NCBI RefSeq assembly: GCF_002878395.1
Contig: NC_061121.1
Span: 15,500,004-15,564,003 of the forward strand
From: Capsicum annuum
Taxonomy: Eukaryota > Streptophyta > Magnoliopsida > Solanales > Solanaceae
Direction: 5' to 3'
Length of the DNA stretch: 64,000 nt
The position numbers and the translations under genes were made by a program. Position 1 is the first letter of the stretch, and every line of letters begins with the position of its first letter. The notes beneath the pieces are model-generated. The model had not been told where the DNA came from and ran no database searches. It worked only from the letters and a program-made list of their open reading frames with translations. Below are positions 23,228-34,899 of this stretch, piece after piece.

Positions 23228-24829
23228 AAAGAGGGAAGTTTCAATTACCCCTGAAATTGTCACGTTTTATTCATGGTACACCTGAACTTTTACTAGTCCT
23301 AAGTACCCCTGACTTGTTCTTTTAGTATGTCGCGCCACCCTTTTCGGCCCACTGTCCACTGAGTGTAATACACGCGCGGACACGTGGATAAAAATGTTGA
23401 TGTGGCTATCCACGTGGATAATACCATTCACTTCCCTTATATTTATCCTATATTTAAAAATAATCCATTTCTATCCTTAATTATTCGATTTTTCTCTAAA
23501 AAAATTATATTTTTTAATTTTTTCCTTTACTCCAAAATAGTGAAAAGTATAATTTTCGTTGATCAAGTAAACTATTATTTAAAAATTTATATTTTTTTTG
23601 TGTTAAAAATATGAAATTATTTTTTTCGATTAGTGTTTCATAATATGAAATTATTTTTCTCCGGTTAGTGTTTCATAGTAGCTTTCGATTAGGATTTTGA
23701 GGAGACTCACTTGTACAAATACGTTTCTTATTATAATTAATGGATTAAGAAATTGTAATTTAAGTTAGGGGTGTACAAAAATCGAACCGATAAAAATGTT
23801 ATTGATTTATCGTTATTGGGTTTATTTTTTAATGATTTTGTAAAAAAAATTATTGGATTATTGATTCGATTTCAATTTTTTTTTAAGTTATTGGGTAAAC
23901 TGATAACCCAATAAGATTATATTAAATTATTATTTTATATATGTATATATATAAGTAGGATTTTTGCTGCAACTAAGATTCAGTTTCTTTTCATGTTAGT
24001 TACTACTTTTTCTATTTTATGAGTATTTTCTTATCGGTTAAATTGAAAATCAAATCGTTAGGGATTAAAAACCGATAACTAATATAACTACATTTAGTAT
24101 AAGTATGTGTCATAGTTTCTGTAGTATTTGTTTTGTTAATATTGTTTAAAATATCTGCTTCGATATTGAGTAAATTTTTTTGATTTTTTTTTATTTTCCA
24201 TCCGGTGTCCGATACCTACATTGGAGCCCGACTAATTCAAATTCGCCCCGCGTAGGGCCCCATTCGGAGGAAAGCGCTCCCTAACATTTTTTTAGTTACA
24301 ATAACTCATATGACATATATAGTTAAGATTACAAAATTGAAGGAATTTCATAGGAATGGAAACTAGAGTTTTAGATTGAATTAACAAACGGATGATTTCT
24401 TTTTAGATTAATAAACGAAATTTTTATAAAATTAATAAACGGATGAAATTTTTATTTCATAAACTAATTAATAAACTGGAGTTTTACAAAATTAATAAAC
24501 GGATGAATTTTTTTTTTAGATTGGAAGTAATGAAGGAAGAGGAATAATAAATAGGGAGAGAGATAATTGAATTTTTTGAAAAAATTAAAGGAAAATGAAT
24601 TTTTTCGTTTTTTTATCATTAAAAATGTTGATTTGACATAAAAATACCTTTATCACACGCATGATGGAGGTTGAACTCAAACATTTTTCCACATCAGCAT
24701 AAAAAGGTCATGCGACGTACTAAAAGAACAAGTTCGAGAGGATACTTACGACTAGTCAAAGGTCGGGTGTACCATGAATAAAACATAACAAGTTCAGGGG
24801 TAATCGATACTTCTCTCATTTTAAAATAA
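23228..24829. mobile_element. Long-inverted-end element with internal hAT piece
   Basis: The left end TTTTAAAAGAGGGAAGTTTC, the CCTGAA.TTGT core and the TTTTACTAGTCCTAAGTA block recur inverted at 24690-24829 (TAGTCAAAGGTCGGGTGTACC, ACAAGTTCAGGGGTAATCGA). This gives arms of at least 130 bp. Inside are a TAGGGGTGTACA hAT-like end at 23767 and short tandem units AATTAATAAACGGATGAA.TTTT (24380-24520). No transposase was seen. The left arm and its hAT insertion are shared with the inverted copy at 18690-19385. Confidence 0.55.
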
Positions 24830-25260
24830 AGATATGCCGGTGAAGTTTGCTAGACCAACGCTTGTCCATTAGGCATACGACGAAAGTCGTGGATATAAAT
24901 TTTTGTTTTTAAGAGAAGAGATCATAATACTTTAAACAATCAACTTGTACAATTATTAGTAAGTTTTATCTTATAGGCAAACGTTTAAATTTATATCTTA
25001 TGGACAACATAGTTAAAACTTTTGTTGCTTAGTAGCCATAAGTTCTAACTTTTACCTATATGTTAAAAGTTCAAGATGTTTCATGACAATAAACTTATTT
25101 AATTGACGATAAGTTCTACTATCGCATAGGCAAAAACTAAAACTTATACATGATGGGCAACAAAAGCTGTTCTCAATCAGTTTTGTCATTTTTCAAAAAA
25201 ATTTTACTAAGCGGTGACAGAAATTTAAAACCAAACACTTTTAAACACGCCGTTTATCAT
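24830..25260. other. Intergenic, no gene recognised
   Basis: AT-rich sequence with no coding or element-end motif I could name. Confidence 0.4.
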
Positions 25261-26797
25261 TTTTTAAAGAAAAAATTACATAAAATCACAACTTATCTTT
25301 ACTAAACTACATAAAACGTCTATCCTTCTTATTGATTTCCTAAATCTTTTTTTTTTCTAAAATAACTGAATACATCCAGAAACCCATAAATATTCAGATA
25401 CATAATTTTAATCATGTATCTTCCTTTACTCTAGTTAATGTATTATGTATTTCGACCAAATAGTTTAAGAAATAAATGTATTTCTGTAATCAAAATTACG
25501 TATCTCAATTTCAAAATTATGTATTCCGATGCTAATTATGTATTAAAAAATTATAAAATAAAGGATTATTTGTAATTTAATAAAGAGTACAGATAAGAAG
25601 TAATTAAGGGTAAATTTGTGAGGATTTATGGAAAAGTTTTGCTTTACTGATAAGGAATACATTTGTGGGTAAATTACATAAATCCCTAAATGTTTAAGTG
25701 TTATTATATTTTATCCCAACTATTTGGTTAATTACATTATATTTTGATTTTTTAAATTTGTGATACATTTGTTTTAACGTGATACATATAAAAAGTGATA
25801 CATTTAAAACTAACTAAATATTTATTTAAGGAAGTAACAAATTCTCTTTTATTCCGTGGAGCAAATCATGCACAATCAGTTCCACAGTGAATTGATGAGA
25901 TTCACAAAATCAACAATACCCCCAATCAACTTTCAAATTTCAAACGAGCAATCAAGTAAAATTGAGTTTCTTCCTTCTTCTTCCGTGTGACACTTTGGTA
26001 AAAATTCTTCCGTGTAACCTTAGATATCTATCTTTGGCTTGTAAGCACGTGAAGTGGTAACAACAAAATAGTTTATTGAAGCAAAAAGCTTTTTTTTTTT
26101 TTAAATTAGATATTCAATATATATGATACATTTAGTATACTTGACATATAAGTTGAAGTTTGAAATTTTTTATTCATATTTAAAGAGTGTGAGTTTGAAA
26201 GTTATATGATTCATATTAGATGTTGTTCTGTGATTCATATTAATATTGTTTGCATTAGTTTTAAGAGGTTATATGTTATATTAGTGATACATTTTTATAG
26301 TTGAAATAAATGTGCAGAGAAAAATACAATTTAAAAAAATGATTAATTTATTCATATGTTAAATGTATCACCCATTTATAAATGAATCAATAAATATAAG
26401 TGTAAACAACATAAATCCCCTGGACAATGAAAATAATTACACAAAATCCCTTGTTGTTTTCTCTCTCCCTTTTTATTGTAAACATACTCTTACATTCGGT
26501 CACATATTATCCATTGGTCGAATGTATGATGTAACAGCTAATCCTATATTTAAGGTAAGAGAATTTGTAATTATTTTACAGTTCCTTAATTAAAGGCAGC
26601 AATTTGCCAACATTAAATCGTTTATTGATAGAACATGTAACTGATATTTGAATTTTAAAAATTTTGTTATACATTATTTTTTTTCCCCGTGATTCACGAT
26701 CTGAAAAGCCAAAAAACAACCACTTTCTTCTACACCCGTTCTTCAAAACTACTAAAATCTTCTTCTACATACGTTCTTCAATACTAGTAAAATCAAT

Positions 26798-26986
26798 ATG
26801 AATATCCCCATATTGTTGCGATATTCTGAAATTCGGGAGTCAGAAATTAATGATACGTCATACAAAAGTGATGCAATAGTAATTTCGATAAATACTGACG
26901 AGTCGGTCACAATCGCAGGACTTGTTGTTTCTTTCCAAAGGAATCATGAAGAATATAATATGGTTTTCTATGTGCGGATACTTTGA
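26798..26986 (+). pseudogene. N-terminal relic of a MULE transposase
   Basis: The frame begins MNIPILLRYSEIRESEINDT and continues SYKSDAIVISINTDESVTIA. Solanaceous MuDR-like transposases, as I recall, begin with a similar MxIPILLRYSGxWxSE...YKSDAIIV stretch. Only about 45 residues are alike. The remaining several hundred residues, including the DDE core and zinc finger, are absent. The preceding sequence has a duplicated CTTCTTCTACA..CGTTCTTCAA block (26727, 26760), typical of an untranslated leader. Confidence 0.4.
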
Positions 26987-27359
26987 ATGGTTTTGGTTGT
27001 ATAAACATTTTTTTTTTTGAATGCTGGAGCAATTAATATATTTTTTTTATTGATTATAGATGTTAATTTCTTTAATCAATGGTTTATATTAGTATAAAAA
27101 ATTTATGCTTTTTCCCGATGTCATAGTTCGTAACCATGTAACTTGAAGTTAGAACATGATTATAAATGCACATTAACTATGTAACTTACCCTCTATAGGA
27201 GTAAGTAATTGTTGAAACACACGGTGTATTAAAATGTTGTACATTAATAGTTAATGTGTAATAAATGTATGATATAGCAGTATACGTTTCTAACATGTAT
27301 GAGGTTATTAGAAATACAATAACGAAATTTAACTGAATTCAATTTTTTTAAAAAATTAT

Positions 27360-27620
27360 ATACAGTATCATTCCAGTAAATTTACGAATGTATAATAGGT
27401 TCTTATACAGTCAAATCAATGTATAATAAATGTGTGTCTTTCCAGTAAACGTTTGAGTGTATAATAAGTTCTTATATAATAAATGTGTGTCTTTCCAGTA
27501 AACGTTTGAATGTATAATAAGTTGTTATACATTCAAAGCAATGCATAGTGAAACTGTGCCATTTCAGTAGACTTACGAATGTATAATATTTGATTATACA
27601 TTCGTCTCAATGTATGATAT
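27360..27620. repeat. Tandem repeat, about 60-90 bp units
   Basis: Repeated core TTTCCAGTAAACGTTTGA.TG followed by TATAATAAGTTCTTATA and CAATGTATAATAAATGTGTG, four degenerate copies. Confidence 0.65.
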
Positions 27621-28569
27621 AGCATCATACATTATAAATGTACATGATATTAACAATTTCTGTAATTTTTTTACAAGTAATAAACGTTTTACAACATGTA
27701 TACTATTATGTAATACATACATTTAAAACATATTTGTCTTTAGTTCAATGTAAGATTCACTTATAAGCAAAGGTACATAACAGGAAACATATTATGTGTT
27801 CAAAATATAATGTCAGATTAATTAGTCATGTGTTGTTTTAATCATTAACAAATAAGTGAAAGGGAAACTTAATAAGTGAAAGGGAAAACCCCAGTAAATA
27901 TTTTCTTTGGCTTTGGCCTTTAGTTTCGTCCCCCATAGTTGGTAAAAAAGATAGCGTAATAAGTACCCACAACGCCTAACACCAACAAGTTCATAATTGA
28001 CTCAGTCCTTTAAGGGCCGTACGAAATCTGAATACATTTCAAGCCATCACTATTCAAGATCTATACATAATAAATTCCTACAACAAAAAATTTAAATTTT
28101 AAAAAAGAATTACTCAAAATAATAATCAAAGGGGTTTTTCAATTTGATTTTGTTTTGTTATTGAGAGTGTTTATATGATTAATTCGGGTTTGATTTTTTT
28201 TTTGAAAAAGAAAAAATTATAATTTTGGGTTTATGGATTCCGAGTAGAGAAAGTGGAATTCGTGGTTAAGGAGAAGTGAAATGGTGAGGAAGAAGGGAAG
28301 GTAAAATTGAAATTACAGCTGCTACTCATAATCATAGATGACATACTAAATAAATGGAGAGAAAAGGTAGCAAGATTTTAGGAGAAAAATATGGAACATC
28401 ATTTGGAGCAAAATATGACTGTTTGGAATGTATAAGAAGGAAGAGAGAGAAAATAAAAAAAGTAGGGATTTAAGTAATTAATTTGGGATTTTTGTAATTT
28501 CTTTTTCAACATGAGATGTAACATAATAAGGCAAAGTTAGCATGTGTATATATGTAATTTTTCCTAAAT

Positions 28570-29600
28570 ATAATAGATATAGAAATATTTAGGACATATG
28601 TATCACCAATAATCCGACCGCAAATGTATCGTTCATACATTGCCAATAAAATTTATCACCAATAATCTAATAACAAAATGTATCACTCATGTACTGTCAA
28701 CAAATGTATCATCCATATACTGATAACAAAAGTATCATTCATATGAATCACCGTTACATTATAAAAATGTATCCAGAAAATTAATATTTTTATATATGTA
28801 TCAAGCGGATTAACAAAATCCATGCACAACTTGTATCTGCGTTTGATTAACGAGAATTAATATTTTTATCTTGAATACTAATATTGATAGATATTAATTG
28901 TCGTACGTAATAATTTTACTACGGAAAAGTAAAGAACCGAACTATATAGTTATTTTTGTGCAAGCTGAATTGAAGTGAGAAGTTGACAGTATTGACAGAG
29001 GGTATGCAAGTTACCCTATTAAATTTGAGGGGAGAAGAAGTACGACTTGGCTTGATTGGTGGTGGCAGTATGTTAATATTATAATTTGGGAGACATTTTA
29101 GGAAAGTAAATCTTTGAAAAAAAAAATGATTTGGAGATGGAAGATGTTTTAATTGATTATAATTTGAGAGAGATTTTAGAGAAGGAAATTTTTTTTAAAA
29201 AAATCTTGCATGAGTTAATGGTGGAGTAAAAATAGGATGTGAGATTTTGTTGATATATATCAAGAGTAAAGGTGAAAATTAAAATTTAATATAAATTTTA
29301 AAAAGGCAAGGAATATTGAGTAATATAGTCTCTTAATTTTGAATTATGTGTAATTCCCTTTTCCATTTGTATAAATAACATAAATACCAGTTCTTCAAAA
29401 GTAATTACACTCTCTCCCACTTTTTTAATTACATTACTCTTTGTCCCTATTAATATACATAACAGAACCGACATATACATAACATTCTGTGTATATGTGG
29501 AATTTTTGTAATATATTTAAGGAATTGAGATTTTTTGTAATATTGAAAATATAAGTTGTGTATTTGTGAAATTATTAGTGAAATTTTTAGTTTCCATTTA
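28570..29600. other. AT-rich intergenic sequence with short repeats
   Basis: Degenerate ATGTATCA.TCAT units (28610-28800) and a duplicated block ATTATAATTTG.GAGA.ATTTTAG (29077 and 29156). No gene was recognised. The minus-strand ORFs between 29298 and 29888 are artefacts that run through repeats and promoter. Confidence 0.5.
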
Positions 29601-29624
29601 TCTTCATTGAAATGGTCCAACAAG

Positions 29625-29764
29625 TTCTTTATCATGTTGCACGTTTGTTGAGGTCTATCGGAAACAGCCTCTCTACTCCTTTGAGGTAGTGGTATGGACT
29701 GTGTATATTTTACCCTCCCCATACTTTACTATGTGGGAATATACTTGATTTGTTTTTGTTGTTG
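29625..29764 (+). mobile_element. RTE-LINE 3'-end insertion with 18-bp TSD
   Basis: The insertion contains GAGGTCTATCGGAAACAGCC, CTCTCTACTCCTTTGAGGTAG and a TTTTTGTTGTTG tail. It is flanked by the perfect repeat TTGAAATGGTCCAACAAG at 29607-29624 and 29765-29782. It is a 5'-truncated RTE 3' end or related SINE, 140 bp long. It ends about 150 bp before the start codon of the PsaN-like gene, so it lies in the promoter or 5'UTR. Confidence 0.9.
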
Positions 29765-29782
29765 TTGAAATGGTCCAACAAG

Positions 29783-29930
29783 CAAATGATTGGCCCAAGC
29801 CCAAAAAGATAACTACCACTTTCCATTTAGTTGAAATGAAATGATAACAACCGTTAGTTTTCTTCATCAGCTTCCCTATCTTCTTCAACTATTTTTTGCT
29901 TCTACTTTTTGGCCTAGCAAAAGTAGAAAT
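29783..29930 (+). promoter_or_regulatory. Putative promoter/5'UTR of the PsaN-like gene
   Basis: Visible motifs are a CCAAT box in reverse (GATTGG), a site-II-like TGGGCC/TGGGCT pair (reverse of GGCCCAAGCCCA, about 29793), and an I-box-like AAGATAAC. These are common in genes for plastid and light-regulated proteins. No clear TATA box is seen. The transcription start is unknown. Confidence 0.4.
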
Positions 29931-32900
29931 ATGACTATGACTATGACTACTCATATTTCTCCAATGGCGTCAATGAACCAGTTGTCTTCAACTAACTTCA
30001 ATCATCATCCACCACTCCAATCAGTGTTCCATGGCTTTAGAAGAAAACCATCAAGAATTTTAGTTGCTTCTTCCCTTAAAGAAACTCATCATCTTTTCTC
30101 TTATTCACCTCCATCTCCTTCCGAAAACTTCATGTTTTCGAAGCCATTTGTTCCACTTTCTGCTTGTCTTGCCATTCTTCTATGGTCATCTCCTGGTAAT
30201 GTAATCTTGATTGATCTTTCTTTTTGCTCCTTTTGTTATATATGCTGCTATTTTTGTTTATGTTTATACTGTTTGATGTTATTTGCCTGCAGAGAGACGG
30301 ATTCAGGATTTAAATTTTATGAGTTCAACCTTTTAAGATTTTTAGCATTGAACTCATTATATATTTAGGAGATAAGCATCCAGTACCCCTAAACTATATC
30401 CAAAGTTGCTACGATATACTCCAACTTAACAGGGTCCTATTACCCCAAACTCAATTTTAGTGTATTTTTGTTACCCTTTTGTGCTGATGTGACACATTTA
30501 TTATATAAAATGAAGGCCACGTTAAAGGTGCCACATCAACTTAAAAGGTTGATAAAAAGTGCCACGTCAGCTAAAAAGGTTGATAAAATATGCTAAAATT
30601 TAGTTCAGGGGTAATAGAACCCCTTGAAGTTGGAGTGTGTCGTAGCAAATTTGATCATATATAGTTCGCGAGCGGTGTTGATTTGGTACGTGGGATATAG
30701 ATAATAATCTCGGGATAAAATTTGGGATTAACTTTAATGTTTGGTTTGAGGTATCAGCTAATCGCAAGATTATTTTATCGCACTATTTATACTAAAATAT
30801 TAGGTTACTAGGAAATAATCTAATCTCATGGAATATTCCAATCCATGATGAAATATCCTTGCTTATCCCATCCCGTGTACCAACCGATCCCATTAAAGGG
30901 CTCATGTCTACTATTTATCGCAATTGTAGTAAATTTATGTTCCGCCTCGAAAGTTATGGGTTCAATTGAGCCTGTACATATAATGGTACTTCTGGGCCCT
31001 ATTTGGGTCAGCTATGAACTAGGCGGACCTAGAATTTAAATTTTTATATATTTAGTGAAGTTAAAGTTACTTGGTTCTGTCGAAGTATATTCATTGGCGA
31101 ATCTAGGAATTCTAGAACATGATTGAATCACCTAAAAAAGAAGGGAAAAAAAATGTACCAAGTGGGAATTGATCCCAACCTTCAATCAAAGTGCACCACT
31201 TGGTCTTCTTGTAGTAGTGCCAATGGATAATATCATATCAGTTTTAGAAAACTTTTACATAAAATACCTAGTTTTATGGAGAGACCACGAGTTCACGTGT
31301 TCCAAATTTTGTACATAAATTCGCCCGTATATATTAAAGCCTACATCTGCCCCTGGCTACGAAGTTTTGAGACAATGGGCCAACATAGTTTGACATTCAC
31401 TTTTAAGCACAACTCTTTCTCTGGGCTGGCATTTGAGTTGTCTCCCTTGCTCTTTCAATCAAACGCTCGGCACAGATAGCTCCAGCGACTCCCGCTTCTG
31501 CCTCTATCAGGCGGCGAAGCACCCTCTCCCCACACCCATAGCATAGAGTTGCTGCTCCAATATCCGCATTACAACAAAAAAAATGCTTTGATTGACATAA
31601 GGCCTTGATGTGAGATTATTCAAAAAATACATGTTCACTCGTGCATAGACTGAGAACGATAGTAGGCTTATTAGTGTTTAGATAATAAGTTTATCAGTGT
31701 ATCTATCGGTCATAGTTCTTCTCATCCGTCTAAGCTTTGGTGGGCAAAGTTACCCGCTTCATCTGTTGGTGGGAGGTAGCAGATATTTTGTTGAATTAGT
31801 TGAGGTGTGTGCAGTTCTACTTCATCAGAGGTAGAGGTATGGACTGCGTACATCTTACCCCCAGACCCCACTAGGTGGGAATACACTGGGTTTTTTTTTT
31901 TTTTTGTTGTTGTTGAATTGAGGTGTGTGCAAATTGCCTCACACCATCGTCATCGCATAGTGCAAACAGCTTGAATTGGTTAGTCTTCACTCCTCATTCT
32001 AGAATCGGCAGTTGCATCAGCACTAGAAATTTCCTTTACTAGTTGTCCATTAAGAAATTGCATCAGTAGAAACTTCAGATAATGGAAGTTAGCCAAATGC
32101 TATTGAACACCATTTGGGATTCAACAAGTTAGCATCTGTTATGGTTTAGCATCTTGTTAAATGTTACTACTATGAAATTTTGCTAAATTAGTAAGCGTAG
32201 AAGGTTTAGCAAGATGGACCGGTATAAACTTGAGATGCAACGGAAGTTTGAGTCATCGAATTCCTATTGGCATGCCGGTGGCCCTGCTAAGAACTTAGCA
32301 GATTGATAAACCATTTTGTTATTTCAATCGATTCTCTTGTTTTCTTTTGGATAGTATTTCTATAGAACATGAATCGTGATAAACTCGGTTCCTATTTGCT
32401 TCTTAGTAATGGACGTAGAATTTACATGATCCTTTCGTTTTTTCAGCTGTCAGTGCTTGAAGGTTACTAAAGATGTTATTATGTTTCAATTGCAGCGAAT
32501 GCTGGATTTCTTTCGGGTTTTAGCGGAATAGAATCTGTTCCTGGTCCTGAATTACCAAAGATTGACTTTCTTAATCGCTGGAACGGTATATTCACAAATA
32601 ACATCGTAAAAATTTCTGCTGACACATGAGTAAGATGATATGCAAAGATTGGCTCTTATTTTGCAGATGACAATCAGAAAAAGTATGCAGAACTTGATTC
32701 AAAATTCAAAGAGTCACCCCTGCTTAAACAGTTACTTGAGAAATCCAAGCAAAATAAAGAGAAGTAATTTCTTCCTTGCATCGACTGTCCTTCGGAATGA
32801 TTAGCTTTTCGGTTAATTGATCATATTACACCTCTCATATTTTATAAGCATAATACATAAACGGACACTCAGATTTGGTCTCAACTGATTAGTAAGCATC

Positions 32901-33541
32901 CAAATTTAGTACACATCTCGACACCTCAACTTTGTCTCGACTAGCAACTAAACACTCCAACTCGTCCCCATTGTGTTTCGTGGACACCCGACACGATATC
33001 AAAGTAGGCCAACTTTAAGTGTTTGTTTATGTATTACGCCTATTATATATGCTAATGTTATTACGATATGCTTATGTCAGCATAATGGTTAAACTTGGAG
33101 ACTTTCATCATTGTCATTGCAGAGGGGGAGCTAGAATTTAGAGTTTATGGATTCTGAGCTTGCAACCGAACTCATAGTCATCGTAGTTACTTGGTTCTCA
33201 ATTATGTCAAGAGCATTCAGACAGTTTTTATATATACAAAAGAAATGTTTTACCCCATTTCTGTAGTATAATTTTTCGATGAAAGGATTACCATATAGAT
33301 AAGTTGATTGTCCGCCTTCATCCTGTCTCCGAAGTTTGCATATGTTGTTCTTTCAGTTTGTTGAATCATCAACCAAATGGTTATTGTTCGTGTATCTTTC
33401 AGGAACAAAAGGTCAATTGAAGACAAGTATTGTTTACGAGGAGCTGAGTGGGGCGTTGGAGATTGCTCAGCAGCAGGAATGACACCAGAAGATAGGGACA
33501 ACTTCATTGCAATGTTGAAGCAGAAGGCCGGAGTAGAATGA
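29931..33541 (+). CDS. PsaN-like chloroplast thylakoid protein
   Basis: Four exons, all with GT-AG junctions, join in frame to 196 codons plus stop: 29931-30195, 32496-32585, 32667-32763 and 33403-33541. The N-terminus is rich in Ser, Thr and Met and then basic (FRRKPSRILVASS), as in a plastid transit peptide. A hydrophobic stretch, FVPLSACLAILLWSSPANAG, ends in Ala-Asn-Ala, like a lumen-targeting cleavage site. The mature part contains PGPELPKIDFLNRWNDDNQ, LLKQLLEKSKQNKEKNKR and the end CLRGAEWGVGDCSAAGMTPE...MLKQKAGVE. This resembles a conserved plant family annotated from memory as photosystem I subunit N-like (Arabidopsis AT1G49975 type). The SKxNKE segment is shared with PsaN, but the PsaN C-terminal cysteine pattern is absent, so the function is uncertain. 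The in-frame ATG at 29841 is possible; the one at 29931 gives a more normal transit peptide. Intron 1 (2.3 kb) is full of repeats. Confidence 0.85.
30386..30668. mobile_element. Foldback MITE in intron 1 of the PsaN-like gene
   Basis: The left end TAAACTATATCCAAAGTTGC matches, inverted, the right end GAACTATATATGATCAAATT. CTACGA.A.ACTCCAACTT and TTCTATTACCCCTGAACT-type blocks are mirrored for about 90-100 bp per arm. The centre has two copies of GCCAC.TCA.CT.AAAAGGTTGATAAAA. The preceding 30290-30370 is a fragment of the hAT-like MITE family (ACGGATTCAGGATTTAAATT). Confidence 0.7.
30690..30875. mobile_element. GGGATAA-type MITE copy
   Basis: Contains CTCGGGATAAAATTTGGGAT, TTTGGTTTGAGGTATCAGCTAATC and the terminal CCCGTGTACCAACCGATCCC. 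It is related to 47700-47945 and to the split copy around 13549-17665. It lies within intron 1. Confidence 0.5.
31690..31950 (+). mobile_element. SolS-type SINE split by an RTE-tail insertion
   Basis: The SINE body reads CTAAGCTTTGGTGGGCAAAGTTACCCG, then GGTGGGAGGTAGCAG, then TTGAGGTGTGTGCA. It is interrupted at 31814-31917 by a 104-bp RTE 3' end (GGTAGAGGTATGGACTGCGT, GACCCCACTAGGTGGG, poly-T and GTTGTTGTTGAA). It then resumes with AAATTGCCTCACACCATCGTCATCG. The repeat TTGAGGTGTGTGCA occurs on both sides (31800-31813 and 31918-31931) as the TSD. Confidence 0.85.
33118..33245 (+). mobile_element. Fragment of a gene-associated MITE family
   Basis: CAGAGGGGGAGCTAGAATTTAGAGTTTATGG followed by TAGTTACTTGGTTCTCAATTAT. 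A related piece is at 31014-31090 in intron 1 (GGCGGACCTAGAATTTAAAT, AGTTACTTGGTTCTG). This copy lies in intron 3 of the PsaN-like gene. Confidence 0.4.
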
Positions 33542-34890
33542 ACGCGCGCAACTATATATGAACCTTTTATCGCCAATGTTAGTTCCAGTTTCCATCTAGT
33601 TTCCACTCTTCGACTTCTCAAGAATGCAAATGGATGATGCAAAGAGTGAACATTGAACCTTATAATGACGAAAATTCGCGTTATGAGAGGGTGAGTTTGA
33701 TTGAACCAAGACATTAATATGCAACAGAACATGTCAAGGGACATTCTGGCATTGTTCAATAGCTTGCATTAGTAAACTTATGAGCTTGGGAGTGGCATTT
33801 TCATATAACAATACTGAAGTTTTGTACCTTCTCCTTTACTAGTACTAGTATTATTGTAATAGCATTATCTATTTCTTAAATTTTTAGTATTAATGTTGTT
33901 TATTTTTATTTTGGTTATCCTTATCAATTTTGCTATATATATTTCCCTTCCGCTGTACTTTTATTATAGTTTATTTACTCTTCCAATTTAGGTGATTTTA
34001 CTAATTTACCCTTTAGCTATATTGATGAATACCAGGATCATTTATGAAAAATGCGATCACATTAACGGCTTTCAAAGAATATTTATTGTAGGGGTAGAAT
34101 AGGAAAATATTAATTAATTTATCTTGATTTTGTAAGTGGATAAGTAATTTGAAACGCGTATTTACAATAAGATAATTGACTAAAATGGGACGGAGGGAGT
34201 ATTAATAATACATAGTATAGTTTAATTATAAAAATTATAAAATATAGTTATGTTTTGGATTTGCACGATATACACGCGCACTGATACAATTTTTTCGCGC
34301 ATTTTTAGCTTTGTTGATACAACTGATACCCGCTTGATACAGTTGATACCCGCCACCAGAATATAATCTTCTTGTTATAAATGATACCTGCTTGATACAG
34401 TTGATATCCGCCACAAGAATACAACCTTCATTATACAATTAATATCGATCTAATACAATTTTTTCGCCTAATACAACATAATAATCATTTACACAAACTG
34501 TAGCTATGTTTCGTAATGACACTTTAAACTAAGCTATTAATGAAATTTTCCGAAATTTATAAGGAAAGTTAAAAATAAAAATGAACAATAAAATTTATGG
34601 AAAAGTTATTTTCTTACCAAAAAAAGAAAAAGGAGGAATATTCATAAAGGTCCTTATTTGAAACTCTGACAAGAATATAGAGGGCATCTGACAAAATAAA
34701 GAAAAATTATTTAACAGTGATTACAAAGAACAAAAAATGACAAAACAACCCCACAATTATAACATAAAGCTAAAAAATTCCCAATTTTATAAAATCTACT
34801 CCCCCATCTCCAAAGGGTGTCTCAGTCTTTGGCTAAAAACTCATTAAGACCCCACCCCCTACCCCTTACCCCCAACCCCACAAGCAAAAT
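33542..34890. other. 3'UTR and intergenic spacer
   Basis: The first 300 bp or so should be the 3'UTR of the PsaN-like gene. ACGGAGGGAGTATTA at 34190 is a one-sided Stowaway terminus. 34331-34450 holds two units of CTTGATACAGTTGATA.CCGCCAC.AGAATA, a degenerate minisatellite. The minus ORFs at 33250-33759 and 34235-34438 are antisense or repeat artefacts. Confidence 0.5.
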
Positions 34891-34899
34891 TCTCTCATA

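Larger units (their letters stand above)
25270..28560 (+). mobile_element. Probable MULE relic with AT-rich tandem filler
   Basis: The left region has ATTACATAAAATC and ATTACATAAATCCC motifs (25275, 25668). The right end read in reverse has ATTACAAAAATCCC and ATTACATATATACACATGC. In between is a piece resembling the N-terminus of a Mutator-type transposase (26798-26986) and tandem repeats at 27360-27620. The element boundaries are not exact and no TSD was established. Confidence 0.4.

Noticed and set aside
29841..30368. Single-exon 175-codon reading of the PsaN-like gene
   Set aside because: The frame after 30195 is intron and MITE sequence. The conserved protein continues only through the exon at 32496.
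33250..33759. 169-codon minus-strand ORF
   Set aside because: It is antisense to exon 4 and the 3'UTR of the PsaN-like gene. The sense strand has conserved coding with proper splice sites.
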